Positions 11,501-24,454 of a DNA stretch of 64,000 nucleotides are shown one piece after another (position 1 is the stretch's first letter; every line of letters begins with the position of its first letter). The position numbers were made by a program, and so were the translations under genes. The stretch comes from Dipodascopsis uninucleata var. uninucleata (lineage: Eukaryota; Ascomycota; Lipomycetes; Lipomycetales; Lipomycetaceae), in contig JAJLTO010000011.1 in NCBI GenBank assembly GCA_030568195.1, positions 481,980-545,979 on the forward strand, read 5' to 3'. The notes below the pieces were generated by a model that worked only from the letters and a program-made list of their open reading frames with translations, searched no databases and was not told where the DNA came from.

Positions 11501-12449
11501 AATAGCTGAAACAGAATCTAAGGACTATAGGGAAATTTCTCAGAAACAAATATATTCCTAGCCATAGCGAAAACAGCGAAAGATGTACAGTACAGAAGTA
11601 GGAGGTTTGCATGTACCAAAAGCAAAAAAAAATTATAGAACTAAGCCCAAATGAATATCGTGAAGTTTATCGCCTGAAGTCGCCTGAATTGATCTTCATG
11701 TACGTCGTAAATGGCTGCTTTGGCTGTTCTTCATTGTAGGCAATTCTACGTCATAGTTCTAGTAGATTTAGATTCAAACCGCCACTTACCTGCTATGTAT
11801 TAGACTTCCTAAGAAGCATCTACATACATCTCGTATAAATTTATACTCTTTTTCTTTTTAGGATAAATGGATACTGTCCATTTTTTAGTTCAGGTACCTC
11901 TGTTTCTTTTTTTTTTTGATTTCTCCTTTTGATAATTGTGCGTGCCGCGTATTCTTGTTGTCAAACTCTTATAATCATAAACCGAATACTCTGGCAATTG
12001 TAAATGTTATCGTCTAAAGCTAGACTGATATAAAGACTCAAAGATCCTCCCTCTCTGACTTTTTGCTTGTCCAAGACTAGCTGTGATATATTTATACATA
12101 TTTATTATATAATAAATCCCACTGGAGGTACGTTTGAGATCTTACTTATTCATAACAGCTACCCCAGCTATTCATTCTCGCCAGAACAATCACTTTTTTT
12201 ACTTACACACTACGTTTAGGTATTATATATATATACATATATCGTACATAATTACCTCTGTATATAAGCACAGATATTCACAACATCATCTATGTGCGGG
12301 CTGTGTATTGCTTGGATGACCAGAGAACGTGCGAGTAAAACAATTTGCGAAATATAGACTTAACTTACCAAACATCAGAAGAAATAATTTATGCTGTAAT
12401 AGCAAATTTGGTAAAGGAAAAGAACGAATAATTTTTTTATTTTTTAAAA
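8580..12449. other. Gene-poor 3.9 kb region
   Basis: No intact gene is recognised in this, the longest empty stretch of the window. On the minus strand, several stop-free segments with plausible amino-acid composition lie in the same orientation: about 10960-11154 (including GTQAIEAVFPHF and LQKPAWELAAVYQTVLVFG), 10600-10750, 10113-10367 (DLKLTISAVFLDYKTGALLE) and 9766-9987. They are not joined by clear splice sites and are interrupted by stops, so they could be remnants of one decayed gene. The local GC-rich patch at 10000-10030 is unlike its surroundings. The last 500 bases are probably the sugar-transporter promoter, with long T/A tracts. Confidence 0.4.
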
Positions 12450-14206
12450 ATGAGTGAATCACCATTGAAAGGTTGGAATGTTGCCAACCGCTACGAAAAG
12501 AAGTCTCTTTTAATAGCGTAAGTCATTCTGAAGCCGCTCTTGAGCAGTGGATAATACATTTTATGAGACGTAACTAACAAGACTTTCGCAGAATTAACTT
12601 CATAGCTGGTTTATCAATTTTTTTCTTTGGTTATGATCAGGGTATGATGTCGGGTGTCAACAACTCTCCAGATTATTGCGATCACATGAAGTATGGTTGG
12701 GTGTCTGAAGACGGTACTGTACATGTCACAAACTCTGTGAGACAAGGAGGCATTGTTGCTATTTACTACTTTGGTACTCTCTTGGGATGTCTTTTTGGTG
12801 GATATCTTGGTGATAGGCTTGGTCGTATCAAAGCTGTCGCTGTTGGTGCTGGCTGGGCTGTTCTTGGTGCTGCTCTACAGTGCTCTGCTCAGAACGTTGC
12901 CTGGATGTGCTGTGCTCGTGTCATTAATGGTGTTGGTACTGGTATTCTTAACTGTATTGTTCCCGTCTATTCGGCCGAGACTGCTGATTATACTTCTCGA
13001 GGAACCTTTATTGCTCTAGAGTTTACATTAAATATCTTTGGCGTAGTTGCTGCCTACTGGCTTGAGTATGGCTTATCCTACGTTGACAGCGGATTTAGTC
13101 CTATCAGATGGCGATTACCAATCGCTTTCCAGATAATACCTCTATTGGCTCTCTTCCTCCTAATCTGGTTCTTTCCAGAATCTCCTAGATGGCTGGTTAA
13201 AAATGGCCAGCACGATGAGGCTAAATACATCTTGAGACGTCTTCGAGGTACCGAGACTGAGGAAGCTGAACAGGAATACCGAGATATTGTCAATGTAATT
13301 GCTCTCGAGGAGCAGACTGCTAAGCAGCATAGCTATTTTCATATGTTTTTTGGATTAGGATCTGGAAAGTTACATTTGGGTCGCCGTGTGCAGCTGGTAA
13401 TCTGGCTTCAGATCTTTCAGGAATGGCTCGGTATTGCTGGCGTTACTGTTTATGCTCCTACTATCTTCGCAAATGCTGGATTCTCTACTCGTAAGGCGGC
13501 TTGGCTTTCTGGACTGAATAACATCTTTTATATGTTTTCTACTCTCATTAATGCCTTTACAATTGATAAGATTGGACGTCGCGCAACTATGTACTGGGGA
13601 GCCGTTGGTCAGGCTATCGCCATGTTTCTGGGAGGAGGTTTCTCTCGTCTCCAGGTTGAGCATCCAGACAACTCTTCCTATGGTGCTGCGGCTGCTTCGT
13701 TCGTCTTTATTTATACTTCGATCTTTGGGGCTAGTTGGTTATTGGTACCATGGTTATATCCAACCGAGATTTTCCCATTGGAAGTTCGTGCTCGTGGAAA
13801 TGCATTTGGTGTGTTCGGTTGGTCTATTGGAAATGGATGGCTAACTTTACTCTGTCCTGTAATGTTTGACAGTATTGGCGAGAAGACATTGTATATCTTC
13901 GGTGCTTGCAATATTGCCGTTCTTCCTATCGTTTGGGCTCTGTATCCTGAGACCAACCAACGTACTCTTGAAGAAGTTGACTTTCTATTTGCTAGCGACT
14001 CGATCTGGAACTGGGAAGCCGAGCGCGAGTTCGCTCGTCTCAAGAGTGAGAACCCGCAATTCTCTCATGCTGCATTTGTTGTCGGAGGTGCAAACATCGA
14101 GGAGAAGGGAACATCTCTTCCTACCGATGATATAAGCAATATTAACGACGACTATACGCATTCTGTCGATGTTAAGTCGGATTCCAATACCAAGGAGAAG
14201 TTGTAG
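12450..14206 (+). CDS. MFS sugar transporter (sugar porter family)
   Basis: Exons 12450-12517 and 12592-14206 give 560 residues. The intron has donor GTAAGT, branch TAACTAAC and acceptor CGCAG. Splicing restores the first membrane helix, with INFIAGLSIFFFGYDQG. Diagnostic sugar-porter motifs are present: GGYLGDRLGRIKA between TM2 and TM3, PESPRWLVKNG after TM6, DKIGRRATM after TM8 and PETNQRTLEEVD at the end of TM12. Twelve hydrophobic helices are seen. The family moves hexoses, pentoses or related polyols across the plasma membrane, usually with protons; the substrate cannot be set from sequence. The gene stands alone, flanked by 3.9 kb upstream and 2.2 kb downstream without genes, so there is no cluster context. 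Confidence 0.93.
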
Positions 14207-16423
14207 TGCAATTATTTTGGGGTCATTCGCAACTACTCTTGTGTTTTGATATTTTGCTCTCTGTTAACGGAATACATTTTTATTTCTCATTTATTTTTAA
14301 TTTCATATCTAATAGTAGTAGCATTTTATATCACGATGTAAGATGAACTTAAGTGATCCTGGTAAGACGTGCTCGTAAGTTTAGCGGTCTCGGAGTGGAA
14401 ATGTAGAGTTCTCTTTTGCGCAAGCCGTATGTGCAGATCACATCTACGAATAAATGGATTGTATACGAAGGAGGCTTTTGGTTGACTTGAGATACTATAA
14501 TCTCCTGTAGCAGACCTTTCGAAATACTTTTTCTCATGGAATGACTTGTGAACAGCTGCAAACAATGAAACAAATGTATCATGACGTCATTGAAGTTCCT
14601 CTTGATTGCTTGTTTCTCTTGCTCCTGCGCCTGTGTAGACAGTTGATTGTCCGTTGCGACGAAAACTTTTTAATTACTCTCACAGATCCATCGTAAGAGA
14701 ACTTGTCGTCAAATTAAAGAATGCCGGGCAAGTTCAGTCTTGTCAGAGCAATAGAGGAGCTTTCCACGCGCTTAGGAAGGGACTACAAGTTTAGCTTCCA
14801 ACTTAATCTAATAGTTTGAAGAATGCTGGCATCTCAGCAAAGTATACAGTCTAACTAAATAGCTTTAGGCATAACTCGTTTTAGTGGCATCTCGATTCGC
14901 TACGGGAGATCTGACACTACCAGATTCGCTAGTATATCTAGATAACTAGTATTGCATTGGATATAATATCGAGTTTATGCTTCTCCTGTATGAGTTATGT
15001 ACTAGTTTTCGAAGGTCCACTAGTGTAAGCAAAGAGGAGGCTTAACCACCGCTCTGACGGAAGATACTGTATCTTAAAATTGGCAGATGGCTCGACGATC
15101 ATATGTATAGTACTGCGCTATGATTGCTAGTACTGTATGCAGCATGCATAGTATGACCACTTGAGCACCAATATTGTCTATTCTATTATATGTTTAGTGT
15201 TCGCTGTTTTGAACTGGTTCACTATATAACAACGGCCCTGAAACGAACATAAATTTGGAATGACTTTCTGAATAATAAAGTTAAGTTTCATTAACGTTTT
15301 AACATATATTAATGTACAATGAACATTATTCCGTCGGCATAACAAATAATCTCGCTTCTTATTTTCCAACTATCCATATGTATTGATGGTCGAGAGAAGA
15401 ATCCTGATCATACGCATTGTTTACACATATTCTCGGCATTAGAATTTTCAACTACTTTTCATCGGTAAGTAGACCTCAACGATTATTCCGAGCAGAGTTT
15501 TCTTATACTGCATTTCAAATTTTATCTGCTTTCATCTCATAGGTACCTTTGAGCAGGCTTCACGGAACTTTAATGAAATTACATACTTGAAAAGGCACTA
15601 ATGATGACATCATGATTAATTTCTTTCTTCAGAAATGCACCTTTTAGCATTTATGCTCAAGCAAATCGTCAAAAATTTTACGACAATAATAATATATAGA
15701 CTCGAGTTAAATTTTCATGGTGTATAGAGAATATAGGCACTTGAAGACTATCAGCAACTTATAAAAACGTTCTCCTAGCTCTTTATTTGTTGTCACATCT
15801 GAAATGCTACTACAGACAGGTGAGAAGCGACAATAGATACGAGTAAAATAGAAGATATCTGAATACCTGTACCAAACTTCTTAAGCCAATCTAACCTTAC
15901 AGCCGAGCTACAAACAAATTTGCAGACCCTCCTTCTCTTCCAAGGAAGTTATATTAACCGTGTTAAACAGATAACAAGAATTTTATACAAGACAAATCGA
16001 ATCTGTCGAGCATGATAAACAAGCAATGCGCGACATCCTAACGGATAAATGACCAGTGAATTAGAATAATAAAAATGTGTTGTTCGTTGCTGTCCTATTA
16101 ATCTACTTTTGGATCCCCACTAACGATGAATCTGAAAAATCCACCAAATAACAAACAACGAAATCATCTAATGAAGAAAACTCCTACAGAAAAAAAATTG
16201 AATAGTCAATACCCTGCAATCAAATGTCTCTCTGAGAGATCATGCCCAATAATGATAGTACTGAGATTTAAAAAAAGCAAATTATGATGTTCATGCAAAC
16301 CATGAGATACAGTAATATAAGATGTCAGAGAGTAAATTGCACACTAGCTTCTTCATAAAACCCTCTGCACCAAGGCTGCGAACCAACTCTTCTTTATACA
16401 TTCAACTTAAATACCCTATATAG
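14207..16423. other. Intergenic region, sugar transporter to DGAT2
   Basis: This 2.2 kb lies between two convergent genes. Overlapping minus-strand frames at 14326-14582 reach about 79 codons but start near an AG acceptor-like site and have no recognisable family. The rest is AT-rich with many stops on both strands. No RNA gene or element is recognised. Confidence 0.4.
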
Positions 16424-18124
16424 CTATTCAACAATATTGAATGTAATATTATCGGTTCCGACACCGTTATAATCAATGACATATTTGCCTTTATAGGTGT
16501 CCCATAGTCTCTGAAGTTCTTCAGTGTACTTTTTATGATAAATGTTAACTTCTGCTTCAGTTGGGTGCTCAATGAATGGGACTGGAATTGGGTTGCCAAC
16601 GACCAGATTCACTGGACGTCTATATGGCATCAAACCAAAATCATAGTTAAAAATTCCTCTTGCGTGCATCAATGGTAGAGTGAATCCAAAGAATTTCTTG
16701 ATCAATGTCTGAGTCTTATATAACAACGATGATTCGTCACCCTTGATCTGTTCATAGAGATCATTTTCTCCAAAACTTAAAATAGGTACAAGATTTGTTC
16801 TACCTCCAGGCGTACTCATCGCCAGCTTGACAAATCCTTTTCGTTTCTTCAAAATTAACTCAATTGATCCCGGGACAGATAATAGAGCTTCCTGAGCACC
16901 TCCAACGACGATACAGATAGATTGGTTGTGCTTCAAGAGAGCAGTACAGGACTTGCGTGAGACAGACGCAATGCCAAGAGAGAGCAAGTACTCTCGATAG
17001 AACTATTCGTAATATTTAGACGTCAGCAAAAATATAAATAAAATTATTAAAATTTAATACTGATATAATTTAACTAGGTATAACTTACAGGCAGGTGGAA
17101 GTTGGTCTCAAGTGTTAGTAATGATACCGGAATACCAGGAAAGAGATTCTCCCAGCCAGCACCTTCAGTCCCAATGGCACCAAAGGCACCTAAACCCACA
17201 ATTCCGTGGGGATGATATCCAAATACATACCTAGGTCCGAGATTAGTGATTTCGTTATTAGATTCCTCTTTCTTTTCGATCTCGCCGGGCTGGATTTGTT
17301 GAGGAATAGTAGTGATATCCTCGTTCAAAGCTCCCTTGGTCGTTTCTGATTCGTTACTACTAGTTGACTTGACAATCTTGCCATTACGAAGAGATACTTC
17401 AATGGCTGCTTTCATATGAAATATTCTCGCTATCCATGTCTCCAACGTACTGCTAGGTTCTCTGAGGTGGTCAGGAAAAGTGGGTTCGAGAATAGTTTCT
17501 CTGTGTATTCGGATAGGAAAATAATCACAGTATAGCCTGAACAGTGGCAATCTTCGAATGAACTGAGATCTTCGAAGAGTTATGTCTCCCGTAGCGACGC
17601 TCTGGTCATAAAAATACGCGTAGAAGACATAGACAATCAAAAGTGGCCACGATGGGAAGAAACCAAGCATCAAAAAGAACAGGCCAACGCAGTAAGGCAA
17701 GGCAACTGTGTGGCTAAATATCAGCATTACCCCTCATGTTAGCGTTTTTTTATCATCTTCCCACTTCACACCAAACCTAACTCTGGATAATGAACTCTCA
17801 TCATTGCACTAAAAGGTAAAATAAATCCACAGTAAAAGACCACCATAAACCAGAAAACGTAAATCTTACAATAAAACAGCTGTTGTTTGGAGTCGTCGCT
17901 CGAGAGGAATATTCAATGGCGCGAAATGTACGCGATGTGGGGACATCCTATAATCAAAGAACCTAGTAGTCAGTATATGTCATTTAGCTCCCTCAAAATG
18001 ACCCGATCAAAAGCTGATCAAGCTGATCAGTCGCTGTGGACCAAGATACAAATTAGTAAATATTGTTATTAAATTGCACTTACGATCTAGTCTTACGCGA
18101 TTTTTCCATCTTAGTCTCGGCCAT
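16424..18124 (-). CDS. DGA1: Diacylglycerol O-acyltransferase 2 (DGAT2 family)
   Basis: Four exons give 440 residues: 18084-18124, 17870-17947, 17089-17713 and 16424-17002. All phases agree. The protein starts MAETKMEKSRKTRS, then HFAPLNIPLERRLQTTAVLF and a hydrophobic hairpin (about residues 36-75) that inserts in the ER membrane. The catalytic YHPHG motif is at about 206-210, followed by LETNFHLPFYREYLLSLG, SICIVVGGAQEAL and KRKGFVKLA, all DGAT2 landmarks. The family makes triacylglycerol from diacylglycerol and acyl-CoA at the ER and lipid droplets. A charged, low-complexity stretch of roughly 80 residues sits between DYFPI and the HPHG motif, longer than I know in other DGAT2s. The third intron has donor GTAAGT and acceptor AATAG. 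Confidence 0.94.
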
Positions 18125-19741
18125 TTCGTCCTTATATCGTAGCTTGCAAGTGTGGAAAATAAAACGCTTGTCCTGAAATCCGTAGCGTTATTGAAATGAA
18201 AGCGGTACAAAGATCTAGGGAGCGCAGATCACCACGTCCAACCCAAAATATAGTCTGCAAGGTCCTCTCAGTACTAATATCTAAGAGATATATGATATAT
18301 ATGCCAGTTCTCTTGTTCCTTGGTTTCGAGAGACCACGAAATAATTGCAACCACGGATGCTTGTACAGAATCTGCCGCAAAGACAGAATCGAGGAAGAGA
18401 GAGACAAGAGAGAAAGAGCGATAAAAGCAGCAGGATCTTGCTAAATATACTATTACAACAACTCAATATAACCTTTCCAATGTCATCGCAGCTGCTAAGT
18501 AATGGATACAGGTCGATTTGGCTCGCGTCCAAATTGAAATGTCTGCGAAGCGCTCTAAATGTCGGATCTCAAGTGGAACTTTCGATTCTGAAGTCTGCGG
18601 GTCTGTCCAGTCTCCAATTTGGCGTTATATGTATACAAACTCTAAAAGTTTACACCACAAATATCACAGCATTATATGGTTTATACTGCTTTACTAAATG
18701 AATTTAATATGATTTCACTAAACCCATCATAACTATGTAATAGGACTTCTTTACTCTTGTGTCAGAAATATTCTAACCTATCAAATAGCTCCTGGCGAAT
18801 TTGACACATATTGTCGTCCTTAATGCTAGTTTTCGAAGATCATAGTCTATTTGTTTTTCTTCTTTTTTGAATTCTCTAGTTTAATGGCTCATCCTATTAT
18901 GTTTTGGCTTTTCGCTATCAACGGTCAATGTTTGAAAGATTATTTAAATGTAGCCGTTTCCTCCACTTTCGGCCATTAAGTCTTAGAGATTCTTCCGACA
19001 AAAAAAAAGAAGCCTGACATCCCAATTTTGAAATACCACACTTCATAAATGATAATTAGTAATGGGTATAGTACATTTATCATTTATAGCGACTCGGAAA
19101 CTGTTTTCATATGTGAATGCTCGTCGCAGTGTATTTGCTTACTGCGCTATTTATGGAACGTACATTTCAGTAAACGTAATGCTGACATATATCTGAACGT
19201 CAGCTATTGCAATATATTTTGTATTGAAAGTAAACATACAGAAGGTGACTTTCGATCCACAATTAAGCTTCCCTCTATCCCTACCAATCTAAATCCACAC
19301 CACTCTGTCCGCCTCCTTCTCGTGCTACTTAGGTACGCTTCGTCGCCTCATACCACTCAAAGAGAGATTTTAAAATGTATAGAGATCAAGATCCAAAAAT
19401 GAAAAGAAAAATACTCGAAGAAACAAACGCAGAGGACAAGCATAAGTTAAAACAACTCGGAAACGAACTTTGACAAACAAATAGTAACAGATTTTTCTTG
19501 CCTATACTCAAAACATAAAATGAAACGGTCAAAACAAGCCTGTACACTTTTATGAACAGAAAAAGAACAATCAAGAAGAACAGAAAACTGTAATACTATG
19601 CATATTCATTAATTACTCAGAAGCCAATTTTTCCGTCATGTATATTTGTGAAATATCAACAGCTAGATAATGAGAGCAATCTATAAACAACATTTGGCCA
19701 TCAATTGTATCAAAAAAAAACATACGATACTCAATTCACCA
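18125..19741. other. Intergenic region, DGAT2 promoter to phosphatase 3' end
   Basis: This 1.6 kb separates two minus-strand genes and should contain the DGAT2 promoter. Open frames at 18345-18701 and 19049-19402 are not supported by composition, family or splice sites. The segment nearest 19741 is A-rich and likely 3' UTR of the phosphatase. Confidence 0.4.
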
Positions 19742-22700
19742 TCACGTAAGCGACTTCCAACTTGAATTTATATTTCTGACTTCGTCGTCATCGTTATCTA
19801 ATAATCCACTAGAGCTAGACTGATTTAATAGCTGAGGTGGATGGTTATTCGATTGTATGGTGTTTGTACGTGGAGGAAGCTTTGGCGGTTGCTGGGACGA
19901 TAGTGCTCGCGAAAATGACCGGCCATTCGATAGTGACGCTATATTTCGTGACTGAGATATCGGTCTAGAAGGCAACGACGGTGCTCCCTCACTAGCGTGC
20001 GAACCTTGGTTTCGGTTCTGTATCTTAGGCAGAGATGTACTAGGAAAATCTTGCCTAGGCGAAAATGTTATCGGACTATAGCTGCTATCAGCATCATCCT
20101 CATATTCACCTCTGCCAGATTTTTTTAGTCCATCATACGAAAATGTTTGCATAGGAGTTTCACTCATAGTTGTCGCACGACGGAATTTAGTACTCTCGCC
20201 GAGAAGTCCACCTTGCGACTCAGCATCTGGTGTCAATGTTTCTGCGCGACGAGCTGGTAAAGGTGGAGGTACTTGCCTTTGATCATCTGCCGGTGACAGT
20301 GAATGAAGTGAATGTAAACTAGTTCCAGATAATGAGTGCCCTGACAATGATGACGGCTTCTTTGGAATTGGTGGAGCTGGTGAAGTAGATTGCTGTCTCT
20401 GCATAAGGTCCTTTTCGACGAATTCTGGCTGAGTAGTGAGATTAAAAGGATTTGATGGTCTATTAGGATTGACTATCAAATTAGGTTGTGGAACAGATAT
20501 TGTAACTTTTGCTGACTGTCCTGCATCAGACCACCATTTGAGTCTATCTGTACTAGGTGGAGGCAGAACACTTGTATCACTACTATCTAGATCAAGTAGC
20601 TGCCCAACATAACCACGACGCTTAGCATAAAGCTCCTGACTAAGCTTCTCTTTAACAGGCTCGTCAACAGTGTAAACCGTCACTCGGAAACTAGAATAGA
20701 CAGGTCGATGATCCGAGAATCGAAGAGGAGCAAGATCGTAACTCAATTGTTTAATATTAGATCCTTTCGTGAGAATTCTATCGGTCCACGCAGGTATTCG
20801 TGCCTTGTCTGAAGAATCATATATATCTGTTCCATTGTCAAATTTGTACGTAGGCTTGAATGTTACTGGACCTTCAGAGAAAAACGGGAACACTTGTCCA
20901 TTGAGCATCTGATTGTTCAACTGGTCATTACGATAGAGCTCGTCTAATTCATTTATCTCGATCAATTTGCGCACTTCCTCATTTGGAAGATCAATTCTAT
21001 AGTTGAAATCTCCTAGCCAGACAATTGTATCATGATCTCTCAGAGTTTTGCCACGGGGAAATCGAATACCATTTGCAATTGTTCTATAGTCGTGGTTTCT
21101 ATCTTCGATGTTTGAAAGACCAGCCGCAAAGTGAGATGTGATGAAGCACAACTTAGTAGATGCATAATCACAGCTGAATGCTACACCTCCCTTATTTCCC
21201 GCCATACCTCCAAGGCCTGTCTTCTTCATCGCACCATTAATGTTACGAACATGCCTAACCTCTGATTCCTTAACGTACATCAGAAGTGCAGTCCCTACTA
21301 ACTGACCAGATCGTAAAAGCACATAATCACCTCGACTATTTAAACACCGCGATACTTGGTGTTCCCAGAATTGACGTTTCATAGGATCAGCGCTTAAAAT
21401 TTGTCCAGGTGTCAACTCCACAATTTCTTGGAAACCCACTATCACCAAATCAGGATTATCCACTCCGCTATTCTTAGGAAAAAGCCAAGGGCTGAGATCG
21501 CCTTCATATTGATAGCCATTGAGATTGAAGGTACCAACGAACACTGATATCTCCTTTGACGATGTAAACTTTTCTTTCTGTTTGTTCAACTCAGCCTGAA
21601 CATAATCATTGATAGGATCATGCAATAAAACTCTTTTCTGCCCTTCTAAACGTCCCAAAAGCATGTCTATAGTATTTTGTCGACCTTTGTCTACAAAATT
21701 GTTTATATACATACGACCCACAGACTTTGTGGCATCTGCAATAGCACCAGCTATGCTCATCTTGCCGGATCTAGTGAAACTGGTCTTCAAGGCACCCGTA
21801 CCAGCGTAAATTTTAGAGAGCTGGTCTCCATTGTCGGCCCAGAGTACAGAATGCCTCAACCAAAGGTCATTTCCTGATCTAATTCCTCTTTGCTGAAAAA
21901 AAATCTCCAATGAAAGTTTCGAGATAATCTGTTGAATTAAGTTGGTCCTATCGAGGCAATCCAAACAATTTGTTCTAAAGACACCGGTTTGCTCATATAA
22001 AGCAGAACTTGACTGATTATCATACAAGAAAAATCCAAACTCATCTGCATCGTCTTGTATAAATCTCAACACACGATTTGCCGCGGCGTATCCGGCTTTA
22101 GCGGTCTCTACGTGAAAATCAAACTTCGTTTCTCGAAGCTGATCAGCCAACTGATTTTCTCCAGCATATTTGATGTGCTGATGATATCGCTGTGTAAGTT
22201 CATATTCACCAGGCTTAGAAGACAGAAGATTAATTATGTGGATTGGTCCATATTTCGCAACAAGTGGCTCAAAATGGGCCATAAACGCTGGTACAGTTGC
22301 CTCAAAGGCTCGGGTAATATTGACTTTAGCAGATAGAAGTTGGACATCCTGTTCCCAGAATATAGGAACACTTCCTCTGATCTGTGCGTAGGAGAATACA
22401 TACCGATCTGTCTCGAGAATTGTTTCAGTCTCTACGAAGTTGGCAACATTGCCTTCGTCGTCTACTCCACGAGCGTTATATCTGGTGCCTGCTCGTTTAC
22501 AACCTTGACGTGATATTATAGTTAATGTAACAGGCTGCCGATCCAGGTTTGTTCGAACGGTTTCCGCAAAACCACGGATAACTGAAGTTAGAAATCTGGA
22601 TTCATCTAAAGCACCTTTTTCTTCTGGCTGGAGATGAGAACGAAACTTGACAAGTTCTGAAATCATAAATGAATTCCACATAAATACTTCGTCAAATCCA

Positions 22701-23485
22701 TCGATATCGAAAGACGGATCGGCTGATCTATAGAAGATAGGTTAGCAAGCTAGTCTTTGATCAATTAAGCTGATTGAAGTAATAGATTGGATGTAGCTGC
22801 AATCCAGCATCTATATTTGATGAATCTATCGTAGGCTCTTTTGTTCTTACCTTGATTGCATTCGAGTAGTTAGATCGAAGTCGTTGGAATAGTAGAAGCT
22901 ACCATCTGTGAGTAATTTGCGGAGTGCTGCGCATGGGTGCTCTAAAACCGCATTACTACCACCAGTGGAACCAGTACCACTATTGAAGTCATAGCCATCA
23001 CCTACAGTCATAGGCAGACCGTTTCCATCTAATGGTCTACCGGTAGCATCCATCCCCCCAAAATCCCACCATGACCTTGTAAGACAGTAAAACTCCAACC
23101 CATGTATTCTATATACAGTCTCTTTGCCTTCCAGTGGTTCCGCCACTTTGGTCGCACCCGTGATCACTGCCAGGAAAACGTCATTTTCCACAGAGAGAAG
23201 ACCTAGGCATCCTAAACATGGTAAAACAGACAATGGCCGATAAGACGACAGTTCTACGTCTTCTCGAGATGTAAAGTTAACTAAGACTCGAGCAGCATGT
23301 GAGTTTCCAGCGCTGCCAGACCCCTTGTCACTATAGAATGATGCAGACGCATATTCAGATGATTGTTTTTCTGAATATTTGTCTGGACGGTCTCCTGAAG
23401 GATCCGTGACGCATTGGAATGAAAGAGCATGGCTTTCTGTTGCCAGAAGGAGCGTCCGCGATTGCTCCCGGAGGTACACCCGCAT
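19742..23485 (-). CDS. Synaptojanin-type phosphoinositide phosphatase (SAC1 + 5-phosphatase)
   Basis: Exons 22851-23485 and 19742-22727 give 1,206 residues; the intron has donor GTAAG and acceptor CTATAG. The ATG at 23485 starts MRVYLREQSRTLLL, the usual SAC-domain N-terminus. The SAC catalytic CX5R motif is intact (CLDCLDRTN, about residue 470). The inositol 5-phosphatase domain, from about residue 600, carries FVGTFNLNG, WLGDFNYRI, PAWTDRIL and SDHRPVYSSF. The C-terminal 280 residues are disordered and proline-rich, with PPIPKKP and PPPLPARR as likely SH3 ligands. The architecture is that of yeast Inp51/52/53, which remove phosphates from PI(4,5)P2 and PI(4)P at the plasma membrane, endocytic sites and actin patches. 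Which paralogue it matches cannot be told by eye. Both active sites look functional. Confidence 0.95.
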
Positions 23486-24064
23486 CACCGTACTTTTAGA
23501 ACAGATGATTATTTGATAGAAGACTAGATTCAACTTCCAATTTTACCAAATCTATCTTATTTTACTTGAGGAATTCGAAGTGTTGGTATACTTTGTGTTG
23601 ATCTCAACGAACGTTTCGATAGAATACCTCGTGTACATAAAACAAGTGCTGACAATTTTATACTATTTGCGCCCTAATCGACAGTACTTTCCGTTTGTCA
23701 CAATAAAAGTCTATGTCGCTTGTCATTCACCAATTCTACAGCTTTATTATCGGCCAACTATCTACTCATAATCTACAAAATAGCTGCTTCGCTACAACAT
23801 AATTCTACTAGTAGTTTGCCATATGACTTTGGAATCGCTACAATAGTCAATGCGAGTCGAATCCATGGATCACAAAGAACAGAACAGAGTAAATTAAGGT
23901 TATCGGTATATGAATATTTGAGCTTTCACAAAAATACAATTTTATATATTCTCTATTATACATGACAATCACAGGCTGTTAGGTTGTTCTCTTTCAGGTA
24001 CTACGTAATTATCTGTGGTAGTGTTCGCGCGTAGTATTTGCGTTGAGATGTAGTGTTCTTCGTG
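23486..24064. promoter_or_regulatory. Intergenic region upstream of the phosphatase gene
   Basis: About 580 bases between the phosphatase start and the end of LSM6, both on the minus strand. It presumably holds the phosphatase promoter and the LSM6 3' UTR. Open frames at 23580-23771 and 23720-23965 look like chance. Confidence 0.4.
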
Positions 24065-24454
24065 CTAGATAGCGGATATGTAAAGGACTAGACCAGATAC
24101 CAATTACTAGTAAGCAACGATTTATTTTCATCCAAATATATAAGATTCATACCATTATTCCCTCTAATAAAGACATCGCCGTACTTGTTCTTCAGAATGC
24201 CGTCAACATATTCTTCAGTCGTCTCAAGCGCAATGTTCATGTACCCATCTACACACTGTAAATCACCTATTCAAAGATAGTTAATATTTCATTAAGACCA
24301 TATAATCTAAGAAAAGAGTTTTACCTCTATATTCAACCCCAGAATTCAGTTTAACAGAAACTTTTGCACCTGTGATCTGAGCCAAGAAAGATGATGGATT
24401 CGAAGATCCTCGATCATCGGTGCTCTCAGCAGGTGTTAACTCTGATCCATTCAT
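24065..24454 (-). CDS. LSM6: U6 snRNA-associated Sm-like protein LSm6
   Basis: Three short exons, 24325-24454, 24153-24266 and 24065-24087, give 88 residues with consistent phases. No exon is long enough to stand out as an ORF. The Sm1 motif is seen as AKVSVKLNSGVEYRG joined to LQCVDGYMNIAL. The Sm2 motif is KNKYGDVFIRGNN joined to VLYIS. The GYMNIALE and KNKYGD strings are characteristic of LSm6. LSm6 is part of the LSm1-7 ring (cytoplasmic mRNA decapping) and the LSm2-8 ring (nuclear, binds the U6 3' end). The last exon is only 23 bases and ends at TAG. The second intron has a GTATGA donor and a TACTAGTAAT branch region. The N-terminal 20 residues are a non-conserved Ser/Thr-rich extension. 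Confidence 0.93.

Noticed and set aside
11750-11790. GATTCAAACC string resembling a tRNA T-arm
   Set aside because: No acceptor stem, anticodon arm or D-arm could be folded around it; no tRNA was accepted anywhere in the window.
17750-17870. Possible extra coding exon in the first part of DGAT2 (membrane-like reading)
   Set aside because: A single intron with a CTAAC branch and matching phase joins LQTTAVLF directly to HTVALPYC, as in other DGAT2s.
19049-19402. 117-codon frame between DGAT2 and the phosphatase gene
   Set aside because: Cys/Ile/Tyr-rich random composition, no splice context, no recognised domain.
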